Of a stretch of 64,000 nt of DNA, positions 53,612 to 63,248 are shown one piece after another. Below the pieces are notes generated by a model. The model saw nothing but the letters and a program-made list of their open reading frames with translations, was not told the origin of the DNA and ran no database searches. Each line of letters opens with the position of its first letter. Positions within the stretch are counted from its first letter, which is position 1. The position numbers were made by a program, and so were the translations under genes. This stretch comes from an uncultured Pseudomonadales bacterium (GTDB lineage Bacteria; Pseudomonadota; Gammaproteobacteria; Pseudomonadales; Azotimanducaceae), in the NCBI GenBank assembly GCA_958296025.1, contig OY282430.1:3710477-3774476 (forward strand). The letters are read 5' to 3'.

Positions 53612-56600
53612 ATGGCGGTTAGCCCGTCGCAGCCTTGGCGCTTGGCCGTTGGCGGGCGCATCGACCGCACGAAGCCGTTGCGTTTCACGTTCGACGGCCG
53701 CTCCCTGCAAGGCTTCGCCGGGGATACGCTGGCCTCCGCGCTGTTGGCAAACGGCGTTGACGTGGTGGGGCGCAGTTTCAAGTATGGGCGACCCCGGGGC
53801 ATCGTCGGCCAGGGCGCGGAGGAGCCGAACGCGATTGTGCGCCTAGGCACCGGCGCGGCGAGTGTGCCGAACCTGCGTGCCACCCAAGTGCAGCTGTACG
53901 AAGGACTGGCCGCGCACAGCAACGCCAAGGGCGGTTTCAAGCGTTACGCCGGGGCTGCGGCAGGGCTGCTGCCGGCCGGCTTCTACTACAAGACCTTTAT
54001 GGCCCCCAAGGGCCTGTGGATGTTTTGGGAGCGGCGGCTGCGCCACGCCGCCGGCTTCGGCGAAGCCCCGGACGGCCCGGACCCCGACTGCTACGACAAG
54101 CTCAACCAGCACTGCGATGTACTGGTGGCGGGCGGCGGTCCAGCTGGGTTGGCGGCCGCCTTAACGGCGGGGCGAGCCGGGGCGCGGGTGATCCTGGCGG
54201 ACGAGCGGGCCGAATTCGGCGGCAGCCTGCTGGCCTCCAAGTTGCGACTTAATGGCGGCGCGGCGGCGGATTGGGCAGCGCAGGCGGTGGCCGAACTGGG
54301 CGCCCTTGGCGAGGTGACGCTGCTGCGGCGCAGCACGGTGTTCGGCTACTACGACCACAACTTCCTTACCATCCTAGAGCGCCGCACGGACCATCTCGGC
54401 TTGGTTGCAGCGCCGCAGGAAGGCGATCCCGCCACGGGCGCTGCCCCCATGAAAAAGGCCCGGCAGCGCCTGCACCGGGTCCGGGCCAAGCAGGTGGTGC
54501 TGGCCACCGGGGCCTTGGAGCGCCCCTTGGTGTTCGCCAACAACGACCTGCCGGGCGTCATGCTGGCGTCCGCCCTATCCACCTACGTCAACGGTTACGG
54601 CGTCGCGCCCGGCCGCCGGTTGCTGCTTTGCACCGCCAACGACCACGCCTATCACGCCGCCTTGGATTGGCGCCGCGCCGGCCGCGAGGTCGCCGCCGTG
54701 GTCGATGTCAGGCCGAATCCGCAAGGGGCCTTGGTCAAGGAGGCGCTAGCCTCGGGCATTGAAGTCATCGGCGGCCACGGCCTCATTGAAGCCTTGGGCG
54801 GCAGGCGGGTGCAGGGTGCCCTTATCGCGCCCTTGGACGCCGCCGGCTTGCGTTTGGCCGGCCCCGGGCAGCGCATGGACTGCGACCTGATCGCCTGCTC
54901 CGGCGGCTGGAGCCCGGCCATTCACCTCAGTTCCCAAGCCGGTGCCAAGCCGCATTGGAGCCCCGATGCCTCGGCCTTCCTGCCGGGCACACCGCGCCAA
55001 GCCAACCGCTCCGTTGGCGCGGCTGCGGGCACTTGGGCGTTGGCGGACTGCCTGCGCGACGGGGCGCAAGCCGGGGCCGAGGCCGCCGCTCTCGCTTGCT
55101 GCGGCGATGGCCTTCCGCCGTTCCAGGAACCGCGCATTGCTTGGCGGGGCACTGCCTCCGCCCTTGCCAACGAACCGCCGGAAGAGCCTCAGCAAGCGCT
55201 GTTCCTCGCTCCCCACCCCAAACCCGTCAGCCGTGCGCCCAAACAGTTTGTCGATTTGCAGCTCGACGTCACCGCCGCGGACATCGAACTGGCCGCCCGC
55301 GAAGGCTATGAGTCCGTGGAGCACGTCAAGCGTTACACCGCCCTCGGCTTCGGCACCGACCAAGGCAAGCTGGGCAATGTCAACGGCGTCGCCATACTGG
55401 CCCGGGCCTTGGGCCAGGACATCGGCGCCACCGGCACGACGGTGTTCCGCCCGCCCTACACGCCCGTCACCTTCGGCGCCATCGCCGGCCGGGAGCAGGG
55501 CGAATTGCTCGACCCGGAAAGGCGCACTGCCATGCATGGCTGGCACGAAGCGCAAGGCGCGGCCTGGGAGAACGTGGGCCGTTGGAAACGGCCTTGGCAC
55601 TACCCCAAGCCGGGGGAAACCATGCGCCAAGCGGTGGACCGCGAATGCCTCGCCGTGCGCAACGGCGTCGGCATCCTCGACGCCTCCACCTTGGGCAAGA
55701 TCGACATCCAAGGGCCGGACGCGGCGGTCTTTCTGGACCGCATTTACACCGGCGGCTTCCTGAAGCTGGGTCTGGGCCGCTGTCGCTACGGTCTGATGCT
55801 CAAGGAAAACGGCACCATCTTTGATGACGGGGTCACCGCCCGCCTCGCCGAGCGCCGCTACCTGCTGCACACCACTACCGGCAACGCCGAGGCGGTGTTC
55901 GCCTGGCTGGAGCTTTGGCGGCAAACGGAGTGGCCGGAACTCCAGGTGTACTGCACCTCCGTGACCGATCATTGGGCCACCGCCGCGCTGGCTGGGCCAA
56001 GGGCGCGGGCCGTGCTGCAAAAGGTCTGCCGCGGCATCGACCTGTCCGCCACCGCCTTTCCCTTCATGGCGGTGCGCTGCGGCCAGGTGGCCGGAGTGCC
56101 GGCGCGGGTGTTGCGCATCAGCTTCAGCGGCGAACTTTCCTTTGAGGTGAACGTGCCGGCCCATCAAGGCCAGCGCGTTTGGGACGCCTTGTTGGAAGCG
56201 GGGGCCGAATGCGGCATCACGCCCTACGGCACCGAGGCCATGCATGTGCTGCGGGCGGAAAAGGGCTTCATCATCGTCGGCCAAGACACGGACGGCAGCA
56301 TGACGCCGGACGACATGGGCTTGGGCTGGGCCGTGCGCCCCAACAAGGTCTTTGGCTTCCTCGGCGACCGCTCCCTCAGCTTGGCCGACCATCAACGCGA
56401 GGACCGCCTGCAGCTGGTCGGCCTCAAACCCTTGGATGCGCGCAGCGTGATTCCAGAGGGGGCGCAGATCTTGAGCACCACGGATGTTCGTCCGCCCGCC
56501 GCCATGCAGGGCCATGTGACCTCAAGCTACTTCAGCGCCGTGCTGAACCGCTCCATCGCCCTAGCCATGCTGAAGGGCGGCCGGCGACGCATGGGGGAAA

Positions 56601-56695
56601 CCGTCCACTGCCCCCTGACCGGCGGCCAATTCATCGCCGCGCAGGTCGTCAATCCGGTGTTCTACGACCCGGACGGGGAGCGTCAACGTGCTTGA
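53612..56695 (+). CDS. soxA: Sarcosine oxidase alpha subunit
   Basis: SoxA binds NAD+ and folate and delivers the oxidised methyl group to tetrahydrofolate. The 1027-residue protein has an N-terminal ferredoxin-like region (FTFDGRSLQGFAGDTLASA), a NAD-binding loop VLVAGGGPAGLAAAL (about 170-184), a middle FAD-like part with VLATGALERPLVF, and a C-terminal aminomethyltransferase domain (YGLMLKENGTIFDDGV, FSGELSFEVNV). The length is normal for SoxA (about 965-1000). It begins 63 bp after soxD. Confidence 0.96.
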   Translation: MAVSPSQPWRLAVGGRIDRTKPLRFTFDGRSLQGFAGDTLASALLANGVDVVGRSFKYGRPRGIVGQGAEEPNAIVRLGTGAASVPNLRATQVQLYEGLAAHSNAKGGFKRYAGAAAGLLPAGFYYKTFMAPKGLWMFWERRLRHAAGFGEAPDGPDPDCYDKLNQHCDVLVAGGGPAGLAAALTAGRAGARVILADERAEFGGSLLASKLRLNGGAAADWAAQAVAELGALGEVTLLRRSTVFGYYDHNFLTILERRTDHLGLVAAPQEGDPATGAAPMKKARQRLHRVRAKQVVLATGALERPLVFANNDLPGVMLASALSTYVNGYGVAPGRRLLLCTANDHAYHAALDWRRAGREVAAVVDVRPNPQGALVKEALASGIEVIGGHGLIEALGGRRVQGALIAPLDAAGLRLAGPGQRMDCDLIACSGGWSPAIHLSSQAGAKPHWSPDASAFLPGTPRQANRSVGAAAGTWALADCLRDGAQAGAEAAALACCGDGLPPFQEPRIAWRGTASALANEPPEEPQQALFLAPHPKPVSRAPKQFVDLQLDVTAADIELAAREGYESVEHVKRYTALGFGTDQGKLGNVNGVAILARALGQDIGATGTTVFRPPYTPVTFGAIAGREQGELLDPERRTAMHGWHEAQGAAWENVGRWKRPWHYPKPGETMRQAVDRECLAVRNGVGILDASTLGKIDIQGPDAAVFLDRIYTGGFLKLGLGRCRYGLMLKENGTIFDDGVTARLAERRYLLHTTTGNAEAVFAWLELWRQTEWPELQVYCTSVTDHWATAALAGPRARAVLQKVCRGIDLSATAFPFMAVRCGQVAGVPARVLRISFSGELSFEVNVPAHQGQRVWDALLEAGAECGITPYGTEAMHVLRAEKGFIIVGQDTDGSMTPDDMGLGWAVRPNKVFGFLGDRSLSLADHQREDRLQLVGLKPLDARSVIPEGAQILSTTDVRPPAAMQGHVTSSYFSAVLNRSIALAMLKGGRRRMGETVHCPLTGGQFIAAQVVNPVFYDPDGERQRA

Positions 56696-56859
56696 GCTCA
56701 TGATCGAATGCCGTGGAGAAAACACCTCCACGGCCATCTGCCTCAGCGCCAAGAGTGCAGGATGGGCAAAAGCGCTTTGCGCGTTCCTTGAACATAGCGG
56801 AACCGTCCTTTTGAAGATCGTTAACCGCACTTTGCGCGGATCAATTGAGGAGCGCCGGT

Positions 56860-57417
56860 TTGTCTGAGCAAGCCAACGCAGCCGCCGTCACCTTCCGGCG
56901 GGAGGCGACCAAGGGCTGCCTCAACCTGCGCGGCGATCCTGCCGATGCAGGGTTCCAACAGGGCGTCGCGGCCGCGCTGGGGCTGAACCCTCCGCTGCCG
57001 CCATGCACCTTCCACCAAGCCGGAGACGCAACCCTATATTGGCTAGCCCCCGACGAATGGCTGGCGATGATGCCGGACGGCGTCCAGTCGGAACGGGAGG
57101 AGGAGTTGCGGCGGGTGCTGCACGGGCATTTCTCGGTGGTGGATGTCAGTGGCGCCTACCAATTGTTCAGGCTAGCCGGGCCGGATGCGCAAAAGGTGCT
57201 TCAGAAGTCCAGCCCCTACGACTTCCACCCACACCCCTTTGCTCCGGGCAGCTGTGTGCAGACCGTCTTCGGCAAAACCACCGCCCTAGTCGCCCGCCAC
57301 CCTAGTGATGTCTTCGACCTGCTGGTCCGCACCAGCTACGCGGATTACGTCCACCGCTGGGTGGCGGCGGCGGCCGAGGAATACGGGTTGGCTACAGAAG
57401 CCGCCAGCCATCCCTAG
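56860..57417 (+). CDS. soxG: Sarcosine oxidase gamma subunit
   Basis: This 185-residue protein has the SoxG pattern: NLRGDPADAGFQQGVAAALG, then YWLAPDEWLAMMP, DVSGAYQLFRLAGPDAQKVL, and HPHPFAPGSCVQTVFGKTTAL. SoxG completes the tetramer. A TTG at 56860 follows GAGGAG at normal distance; a TTG at 56845 would add five residues and lacks it. The 164-bp gap after soxA is larger than usual, without an obvious terminator. Confidence 0.92.
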   Translation: MSEQANAAAVTFRREATKGCLNLRGDPADAGFQQGVAAALGLNPPLPPCTFHQAGDATLYWLAPDEWLAMMPDGVQSEREEELRRVLHGHFSVVDVSGAYQLFRLAGPDAQKVLQKSSPYDFHPHPFAPGSCVQTVFGKTTALVARHPSDVFDLLVRTSYADYVHRWVAAAAEEYGLATEAASHP

Positions 57418-57431
57418 CCGTTCCCGGCACC

Positions 57432-59051
57432 TTAGCCGACCGGCCCCGCTGCTCGTTCCTCCGCAACGCCCCAGGATGGGAAAGTGACGGCTGCGGAGGA
57501 AGGCGAAACCCTGGCGTCCCGATAGACGATTACTCGATCCCCCCTTGAATTCCCAAAGCGCGACAATTCCAAGAGCTCGCCTCGCTCCACTTTTTTGCCG
57601 AGGGCGGCCTCCAGTTCAGGTTCATCATGATCGACTTCCACCACCCAATATCCGACCGGATTGGTCAACGTTGCAACGGCGCTTGCCCCGTTCCTTTCAA
57701 ACTGCATAACTTGGTCCCAATGGACCGGCCGGCCGCTGTGATAGGCAATTTCTTGGCTGTTGGTTCGGATGGCTTCATTCCCGCCAGCCTGTGTTTCCAC
57801 CCACGCCAACGCATCAACCAAATAATCTTTCGAGTGGCCGAAACTGATGAAGCCATCTACTAAGCAGACGCCTACAACTAAGGCAAAGACCAACGAAAAA
57901 GCGCCTTGCCTGTGCAGGGCCTTTGCCTTCGAGTAAATTTGACCCAGGAAAAACGGCACCGGCAACATGAGAAGCATGGCCAGCAACATGGGATGGCGCC
58001 CCTGCAGGAATCTATGGAACAGAATAAACGCGCCCAAATAGACCAAGCACGCAGCCGCATAAGATAGGATGGGCCACTTGCTGCGGGCAGGCAGCTTCAA
58101 GCGCAATTTCCAAAAGCCGTAAGCAAGCACGGCGATGCTCGGCACGCCCAGGGCGGCGAACAGTTTTGCGACCAGCATGGCGGCCAAGCCAGTGAGCAGA
58201 AACAACAGGCCGAATTCATCGGAGTATTCGGTGAGCAGCACTGCGTCGACGTTTTGCGCCGCCTGCCAGACTTCGCCTTTCATTTCCAACAGGGGATGGG
58301 ACCACTTCTGAACCAACGAAGTGGCGGCAAACCGTTCAACAAAACCTGGAACCGCAACCAAACAGGCAACGGCCAACAGGGTCAGCGCAACGAAGATGCT
58401 GTTGAATTTCAGGTAGGTCAGGAAACGCCGCCGCCAGGATTCCTCCGATGCGAACAACGCCAAGGGGCCGGTCAGCGCCAAGAGCAGGGCTTCGCTGCGC
58501 AATGCGAAAGCCAGCAGCACGGCGACGCTCCACAGCAGGGCATCCCGAAGGCGTTTGCGCCCGGCGTAACGCATCAGCGCCAGTAACGACAACAGGCTGA
58601 AGGCCCAAAAGCCGAAATCCCGAATGACCAGGTTGCGGTCCTCGTTGAGCTCCGGATGGACCAAAATGACCACTGCTGCGAGGGCTTGGGTCAGGCGATC
58701 GGCCCCGGCCTCCCGACATAGGGATATGAAGGCAACCACCAAAACGCTCACCAGCACGGCATTTAGGACATGGGCGGCGATCGGCAGGGAGATGCCGGAG
58801 AATTGGTGCAGCACACCGACTGCGATGGAAAACGCCGGCCACTCATAAAGACCGAAGGCCCCTTCAACGCCGTCCGACAGAAAGGCTTCGGCAGTGCGCA
58901 AATAGAGTATGCCGTCGGGGTTCAACAACGGGTCTGCTAGGTAGGCACACCACGAGAAGGCCAAGCTCGCGACAACGGCGGCAGCCTGCAGGTCGTAGCG
59001 GAAAAAGCGGCTTTTCACAAAAAAACCAGTTGTCGGCGCTCCGCCAAGCAT
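57432..59051 (-). CDS. Polytopic membrane protein, GT-C glycosyltransferase-like
   Basis: This protein of about 539 residues has roughly 10-11 hydrophobic segments (for example AAAVVASLAFSWCAYLADPL, AFSLLSLLALMRYAG, LVYLGAFILFHRFL). Near the N-terminus, ADPLLNPDGILYL has the acidic loop that GT-C enzymes place after the first helix. The C-terminal ~110 residues are soluble. GT-C members move sugars from lipid carriers in the periplasm, but I cannot confirm the family. The start is unsure: ATG 59051 is given, but a longer ORF reaches 59204. Confidence 0.7.
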   Translation of the reverse strand: MLGGAPTTGFFVKSRFFRYDLQAAAVVASLAFSWCAYLADPLLNPDGILYLRTAEAFLSDGVEGAFGLYEWPAFSIAVGVLHQFSGISLPIAAHVLNAVLVSVLVVAFISLCREAGADRLTQALAAVVILVHPELNEDRNLVIRDFGFWAFSLLSLLALMRYAGRKRLRDALLWSVAVLLAFALRSEALLLALTGPLALFASEESWRRRFLTYLKFNSIFVALTLLAVACLVAVPGFVERFAATSLVQKWSHPLLEMKGEVWQAAQNVDAVLLTEYSDEFGLLFLLTGLAAMLVAKLFAALGVPSIAVLAYGFWKLRLKLPARSKWPILSYAAACLVYLGAFILFHRFLQGRHPMLLAMLLMLPVPFFLGQIYSKAKALHRQGAFSLVFALVVGVCLVDGFISFGHSKDYLVDALAWVETQAGGNEAIRTNSQEIAYHSGRPVHWDQVMQFERNGASAVATLTNPVGYWVVEVDHDEPELEAALGKKVERGELLELSRFGNSRGDRVIVYRDARVSPSSAAVTFPSWGVAEERAAGPVG

Positions 59052-59356
59052 ATCCGCTGCGATTAGGCGGTCAAGCCGTGTACGGGACCACCACCTTCCG
59101 GACTTTTTGGGAATGCGCCCCAGTCGCCCGAAGACCCGCCGCCAGCACGCCCAAGTGTTCTCTCGCGCCACCTCCGGCGTCGCTTCGGCGAGGAACCCCT
59201 CCAAGTGGGCGGCGGCTCGGAGTTCAGGGCCGACTTCGAGGACGAGTGCGCCAAGCGGAAATTGCCGCTCAAGGTGCTGAGGTCAAGACCCCCGGCCAGG
59301 CCCTCCGGCAGGCGGCGCAAATGCACGACCACAGAGTACACCGCAGCAGGCTGACT
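59052..59356. other. Intergenic, no gene recognised
   Basis: These 305 bases lie between two minus-strand genes. Short ORFs overlap on both strands without family features. I see no RNA gene or clear terminator. It could contain the true 5' end of the membrane-protein gene. Confidence 0.4.
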
Positions 59357-60457
59357 CTAGTCCTGGCTCACAAGTACACTGACTGGCCCGTCATAAAGAG
59401 CGTCTTCTTCGAAAGGCTTAAGTGTGAGCAGGTAGTCACCCCCTTCGACACGGCCAATGTCAAACTTAGGATTGAACGAGGTTCCGGAATCATCGTCAAT
59501 TTCAATGAACTCCAATGCGCCATCGCCATATTGGTACAGTGTGCCAACTAAATCGACGCCTTGAGCCTGTGTGCGTATCACAAGCGGGCCTTCATCAATG
59601 GTGAACCGGAGTTCATCGTCTCGAACTTCTTGAATGTTCCCCACGGGCAATTCAACTATTCTCTGGAACTCGCTTTCCTCCATCGTTCTTTCGTCAATGA
59701 ACCGATCGATGAATTGGATGAGTGCTTCATACGGAGATTCAGCTAAGGGTTCATCAGTCGGTGAAGAAGGAGCTTCATGGGCGGGGCTGTCTATCGGCGA
59801 CTTCTTCTCCTGCCCCATAAGCATAGATTGGGAGGAAGACCAGATTGGCTTCCAAACAAAGCCTGACAGGAGCGCAAGCGCCACAACTCTCATTCGGTCA
59901 CTGCGGTCGCTGGCCTCCGCCTCCAAATCCGCCGCGCTAAGCATCATCGCCTGGCCGGCCGGCAGCGTCAGGCCGACGTCCGCCTCTCCGAGGCTGCCGG
60001 CGTCGTCAAGGCCCGTGATGGTGACGGAGGCGTCGTCCCCCGTGGGGTTGACCAGCCGCAGCATGCTCTGTTGGTTGGCGTTGCTGCCCGGGTTGAAGAC
60101 GCGCACATGGTGCATCATCGTGCCGTCCACGTCCCTGCCCGGCACCCTGTCGTGCATGCTGGTCAGAAAGCCGTCCGTGGTGCGCACATAGGCCAACGCT
60201 TCGACATCGTCCAAGTCGGTGCTGATACGCAAGCGCCAATAGCCCCGGGTCGGAATGCCGACGCTGCCGGACAGCCTGTCCCTGTCGTTCATCTCCAAGT
60301 CGTTGGAATTGAAATGCATCGTCTCCCTGGCGTCCAAGGCGAGGGTGACCGGGTCAGGCGACACGCCGGCGTCGTCGGTGGCCGTGACGGTCACCATGCC
60401 TTCGCCGTCCGAGTGGTTTCCGGCATGGTAACCTTCGCCTCCCTCTATTGAGGCCAC
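59357..60457 (-). CDS. Surface-protein remnant with a PPC-like C-terminus, probably truncated
   Basis: Residues ~20-180 resemble extracellular beta-sandwich modules (GYWRLRISTDLDDVEALAYV, HHVRVFNPGSNANQQS, LRLVNPTGDDASVTITGLDD). A short hydrophobic joint VVALALLSGFVWKPIW follows, then a Pro/Glu-rich linker, then a C-terminal domain (LVGTLYQYGDGALEFIEIDD, GDYLLTLKPFEED) like pre-peptidase C-terminal (PPC) domains. There is no signal peptide, and the start lies 3 bp from the divergent HlyD gene, leaving no room for a promoter. It is probably a 5'-truncated remnant of a secreted protein. Confidence 0.6.
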   Translation of the reverse strand: MASIEGGEGYHAGNHSDGEGMVTVTATDDAGVSPDPVTLALDARETMHFNSNDLEMNDRDRLSGSVGIPTRGYWRLRISTDLDDVEALAYVRTTDGFLTSMHDRVPGRDVDGTMMHHVRVFNPGSNANQQSMLRLVNPTGDDASVTITGLDDAGSLGEADVGLTLPAGQAMMLSAADLEAEASDRSDRMRVVALALLSGFVWKPIWSSSQSMLMGQEKKSPIDSPAHEAPSSPTDEPLAESPYEALIQFIDRFIDERTMEESEFQRIVELPVGNIQEVRDDELRFTIDEGPLVIRTQAQGVDLVGTLYQYGDGALEFIEIDDDSGTSFNPKFDIGRVEGGDYLLTLKPFEEDALYDGPVSVLVSQD

Positions 60458-60460
60458 TTC

Positions 60461-61459
60461 ATGAATCGAACGATCATCGCTGCCTTAGTGTTGGCTGGTC
60501 TTGCTGCAGGGGGTGGCTACGCTTGGCTCTCGCCGCAGTTTGCGCCGCCCGACGACGGGGGGCTGAGGTTGTACGGAAACGTGGACATCCGCGAGGTGAA
60601 GCTGGGGTTTCGGGTCGCGGGCCGTCTGCAGGCCATGTATTTTGAGGAAGGCGACGCGGTGGCCGCCGGGGATCTGCTGGCGGAACTGGACGCGCAGCCG
60701 CTGCGCGAGGCGTTGGCGGTGGCGGAGGCCGGAGTCCAGCATGCGCAGGCGCAGCTGGACCGGTTGAACAGCGGCTTTCGTCCCCAGGAAGTCCAGCAGG
60801 CTCAAGCCCGCGTGGCGGAGGCCGCAGCCGCCTCGGAGAACGCCCGCCTGGAGTTGGCCCGGCAGCAGCAGCTATTCGACGACGGCCTGAACAGCCGTCA
60901 CGCCCTGGACGCCGCCATCACCCTGCGCGATCAGGGCGCCGCCCGCCTGCGCGCCGCCCAAGAAGCCCTGGCGCTTGCGCATGAGGGTTTTCGTCGGGAG
61001 GACATCGCCGCCGCCGGTGCCGCCTTGGCGGCGGCCCGGGCCCGGCGCGACCAAGCCAAGACCCAAGTGCAGGACGCGCAACTGCTGGCGCCCAATCTTG
61101 GCGTCATCCTCACCCGCACCCAAGAACCGGGCGCGATACTGAGGGTTGGCGCACCGGTTTACACCCTGTCCTTGACGGAGACCCTCTACGTCCGCGCCTA
61201 TGTCGGCGAAGCCAACTTGGGCTGGGCGGTGCCCGGCGCGGCCGTGCGCATTCGCACGGACTCCACGGAGCGGGCGTTCTCCGGGCAGGTGGGTTTCGTC
61301 TCGCCGCGGGCGGAGTTCACGCCGAAAACCGTAGAGACGCCGGAACTACGCACGGATCTGGTGTATCGGCTGCGCATCGTGGTGGAAGACCCAGACGACA
61401 GCCTGCGCCAAGGCATGCCGGTGACGGTGGAGGTTCCGACATTGCCAAGCGCCTCCTAA
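60461..61459 (+). CDS. HlyD/YbhG-type membrane-fusion protein
   Basis: This 332-residue protein has an N-terminal membrane anchor (TIIAALVLAGLAAGGGYAWL), a barrel-sandwich start (GNVDIREVKLGFRVAGRL), a long alpha-hairpin coiled coil (~85-210, ALAVAEAGVQHAQAQLDRL), and the second barrel half with LAPNLGVILTR and PVYTLSL. It bridges the inner-membrane ABC pump to an outer-membrane channel. It lies 13 bp before a double ABC ATPase, and the permease follows: the YbhG-F-S(-R) arrangement. The TolC-like channel is not in the window. Confidence 0.93.
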   Translation: MNRTIIAALVLAGLAAGGGYAWLSPQFAPPDDGGLRLYGNVDIREVKLGFRVAGRLQAMYFEEGDAVAAGDLLAELDAQPLREALAVAEAGVQHAQAQLDRLNSGFRPQEVQQAQARVAEAAAASENARLELARQQQLFDDGLNSRHALDAAITLRDQGAARLRAAQEALALAHEGFRREDIAAAGAALAAARARRDQAKTQVQDAQLLAPNLGVILTRTQEPGAILRVGAPVYTLSLTETLYVRAYVGEANLGWAVPGAAVRIRTDSTERAFSGQVGFVSPRAEFTPKTVETPELRTDLVYRLRIVVEDPDDSLRQGMPVTVEVPTLPSAS

Positions 61460-61472
61460 GTGCTTCAGCCCA

Positions 61473-63248
61473 ATGTCCTCCCGTCAGTCCAAGGCGTCGT
61501 TGGCTGACATGGCCGCGCAAGTCACCATCCACAACCTAAGCAAGCGGTTTGCGAACCTAGTTGCGCTCAACGGCCTCAACGCCAGCATCCACGGTGGCCG
61601 GCTGACCGGTCTGGTGGGGCCGGACGGGGCCGGGAAGACCACCCTCATGCGGATGCTGGCTGGTCTGATGGCGCCCAGCAGCGGCAGCCTACGGGTGGCC
61701 GGCCATGATCCGGCGGTTGCGGCGGAGGCCGTGCATCGCGTCACCGGCTACATGCCGCAGCGCTTCGGGCTGTACGAAGACCTTTCCGTCGATGAAAACC
61801 TGCGCCTATACGCCAGCTTGCGCGGTTTGGACAAGCAAGAGGCCGAGGCCCTGTTTCCGCGCTTGCAGCACTTCACCGGCTTGAAACCCTTCGCCAAGCG
61901 CCTGACTGGGCGGCTGTCCGGCGGCATGAAACAGAAACTGGGCTTGGCCTGCGCCCTGCTGGCCCGCCCTAAGGTGTTGCTGCTTGACGAACCCAGCGTC
62001 GGCGTGGATCCGGTCAGCCGCCGGGAATTGTGGGCCATGGTTCAGGAGATGGCCGGGGAGGGCATGGCCGTGGTCTGGGCCACGGCCTATCTGGACGAAG
62101 CGGAGCGCTGCGATGAGGTGCTGCTGCTGAAGGCCGGTGAACTGATCTACAGCGGCGCCCCTGGGAAACTCACTGCGCAGCTGCAGGGCCGCAGCTACCT
62201 CGTTTCCCATTTGGCCGGCGACCGCCGCGAATTCCTCACCCAAGCCTTGGACTCGAAAGCGGTGCGCGACGGCGTCATTCAGGGCGGGTCGGTGCGCTTG
62301 GTGCTGGCGGCGGAGGCCGGCCCCAGCGCCATCGAGCCCTTGGTGCAGGCCGCCCGGGGGCGGATCGCGGCGACGCCGCCCCGCTTTGAGGACGCCTTCA
62401 TCGATCTGTTGGGCGGCAATCCGTCCGGGCGCTCCGCCATCGCCGAACAGATGGCGCCGCTGCCGAAAACCGAGGCGGTCCTGGTGGAATGCCGCCAACT
62501 CAGCAAGCGCTTCGGCGCCTTCACCGCCACCGACCGCATCAGCTTCGCCGTGCGCCAAGGCGAAATCTTCGGTTTGCTCGGCCCCAACGGCGCCGGCAAG
62601 TCCACCACGTTCAGAATGCTCTGCGGCCTGCTGAAGCCAAGCGCCGGCCGGGCCGAGGTGGCCGGCGTGGCCCTGCGCGGCTCCGGCAGCCAAGCCAAGC
62701 TGATGCTCGGCTACATGGCGCAGAAGTTCTCCCTATACGGCTCCATTTCGGTGCGCCAAAATCTGGAGCTGTTTTCCGGCGTCTATGGGCTGCAGGGCAG
62801 GCTGCGCCGCCGTCGCATGGCGGAAATGGTCGAGGTCTTCCACTTGCGGGAGTTCCTGGACGAATCACCGGAGCAGCTGCCCCTTGGCCACAAGCAGCGC
62901 ATGGCGCTGGCCTGCGCCCTGATGCACCGGCCGCGGGTGTTGTTCCTGGACGAGCCCACCTCCGGGGTCGATCCCATCACCCGCCGGGAGTTCTGGACCC
63001 ACATCACCGGACTGGTCGGCAAGGGCGTCACCGTGCTGGTGACCACTCACTTCATGGACGAGGCCGAATACTGCGACCGGGTGGCCCTGGTCAACCGCGC
63101 CCGACTGATCGCCTTGGACTCCCCGGATGCGCTCAAGGCCCGGGTAGCCCGCACGGACCGCCCGGAACCGAGCATGGAGGACGCCTTCGTCGAACTGGTG
63201 CTGGCCCAAGGGGGCGGAGAGGGCGGAAGCCAGGAGGCGGCGGCATGA
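61473..63248 (+). CDS. ABC exporter ATPase with two nucleotide-binding domains (YbhF-like)
   Basis: This 591-residue protein holds two ABC domains in one chain. The first has Walker A GPDGAGKTT (~49-57), signature LSGGMKQK and Walker B VLLLDEPSVGVDP. The second has GPNGAGKST (~370), a degenerate signature LPLGHKQRM, and VLFLDEPTSGVDP. The weakened second signature also occurs in E. coli YbhF, so it is a family feature. It powers drug or lipid-like export with the adjacent permeases. Its stop overlaps the permease start (ATGA). Confidence 0.94.
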   Translation: MSSRQSKASLADMAAQVTIHNLSKRFANLVALNGLNASIHGGRLTGLVGPDGAGKTTLMRMLAGLMAPSSGSLRVAGHDPAVAAEAVHRVTGYMPQRFGLYEDLSVDENLRLYASLRGLDKQEAEALFPRLQHFTGLKPFAKRLTGRLSGGMKQKLGLACALLARPKVLLLDEPSVGVDPVSRRELWAMVQEMAGEGMAVVWATAYLDEAERCDEVLLLKAGELIYSGAPGKLTAQLQGRSYLVSHLAGDRREFLTQALDSKAVRDGVIQGGSVRLVLAAEAGPSAIEPLVQAARGRIAATPPRFEDAFIDLLGGNPSGRSAIAEQMAPLPKTEAVLVECRQLSKRFGAFTATDRISFAVRQGEIFGLLGPNGAGKSTTFRMLCGLLKPSAGRAEVAGVALRGSGSQAKLMLGYMAQKFSLYGSISVRQNLELFSGVYGLQGRLRRRRMAEMVEVFHLREFLDESPEQLPLGHKQRMALACALMHRPRVLFLDEPTSGVDPITRREFWTHITGLVGKGVTVLVTTHFMDEAEYCDRVALVNRARLIALDSPDALKARVARTDRPEPSMEDAFVELVLAQGGGEGGSQEAAA

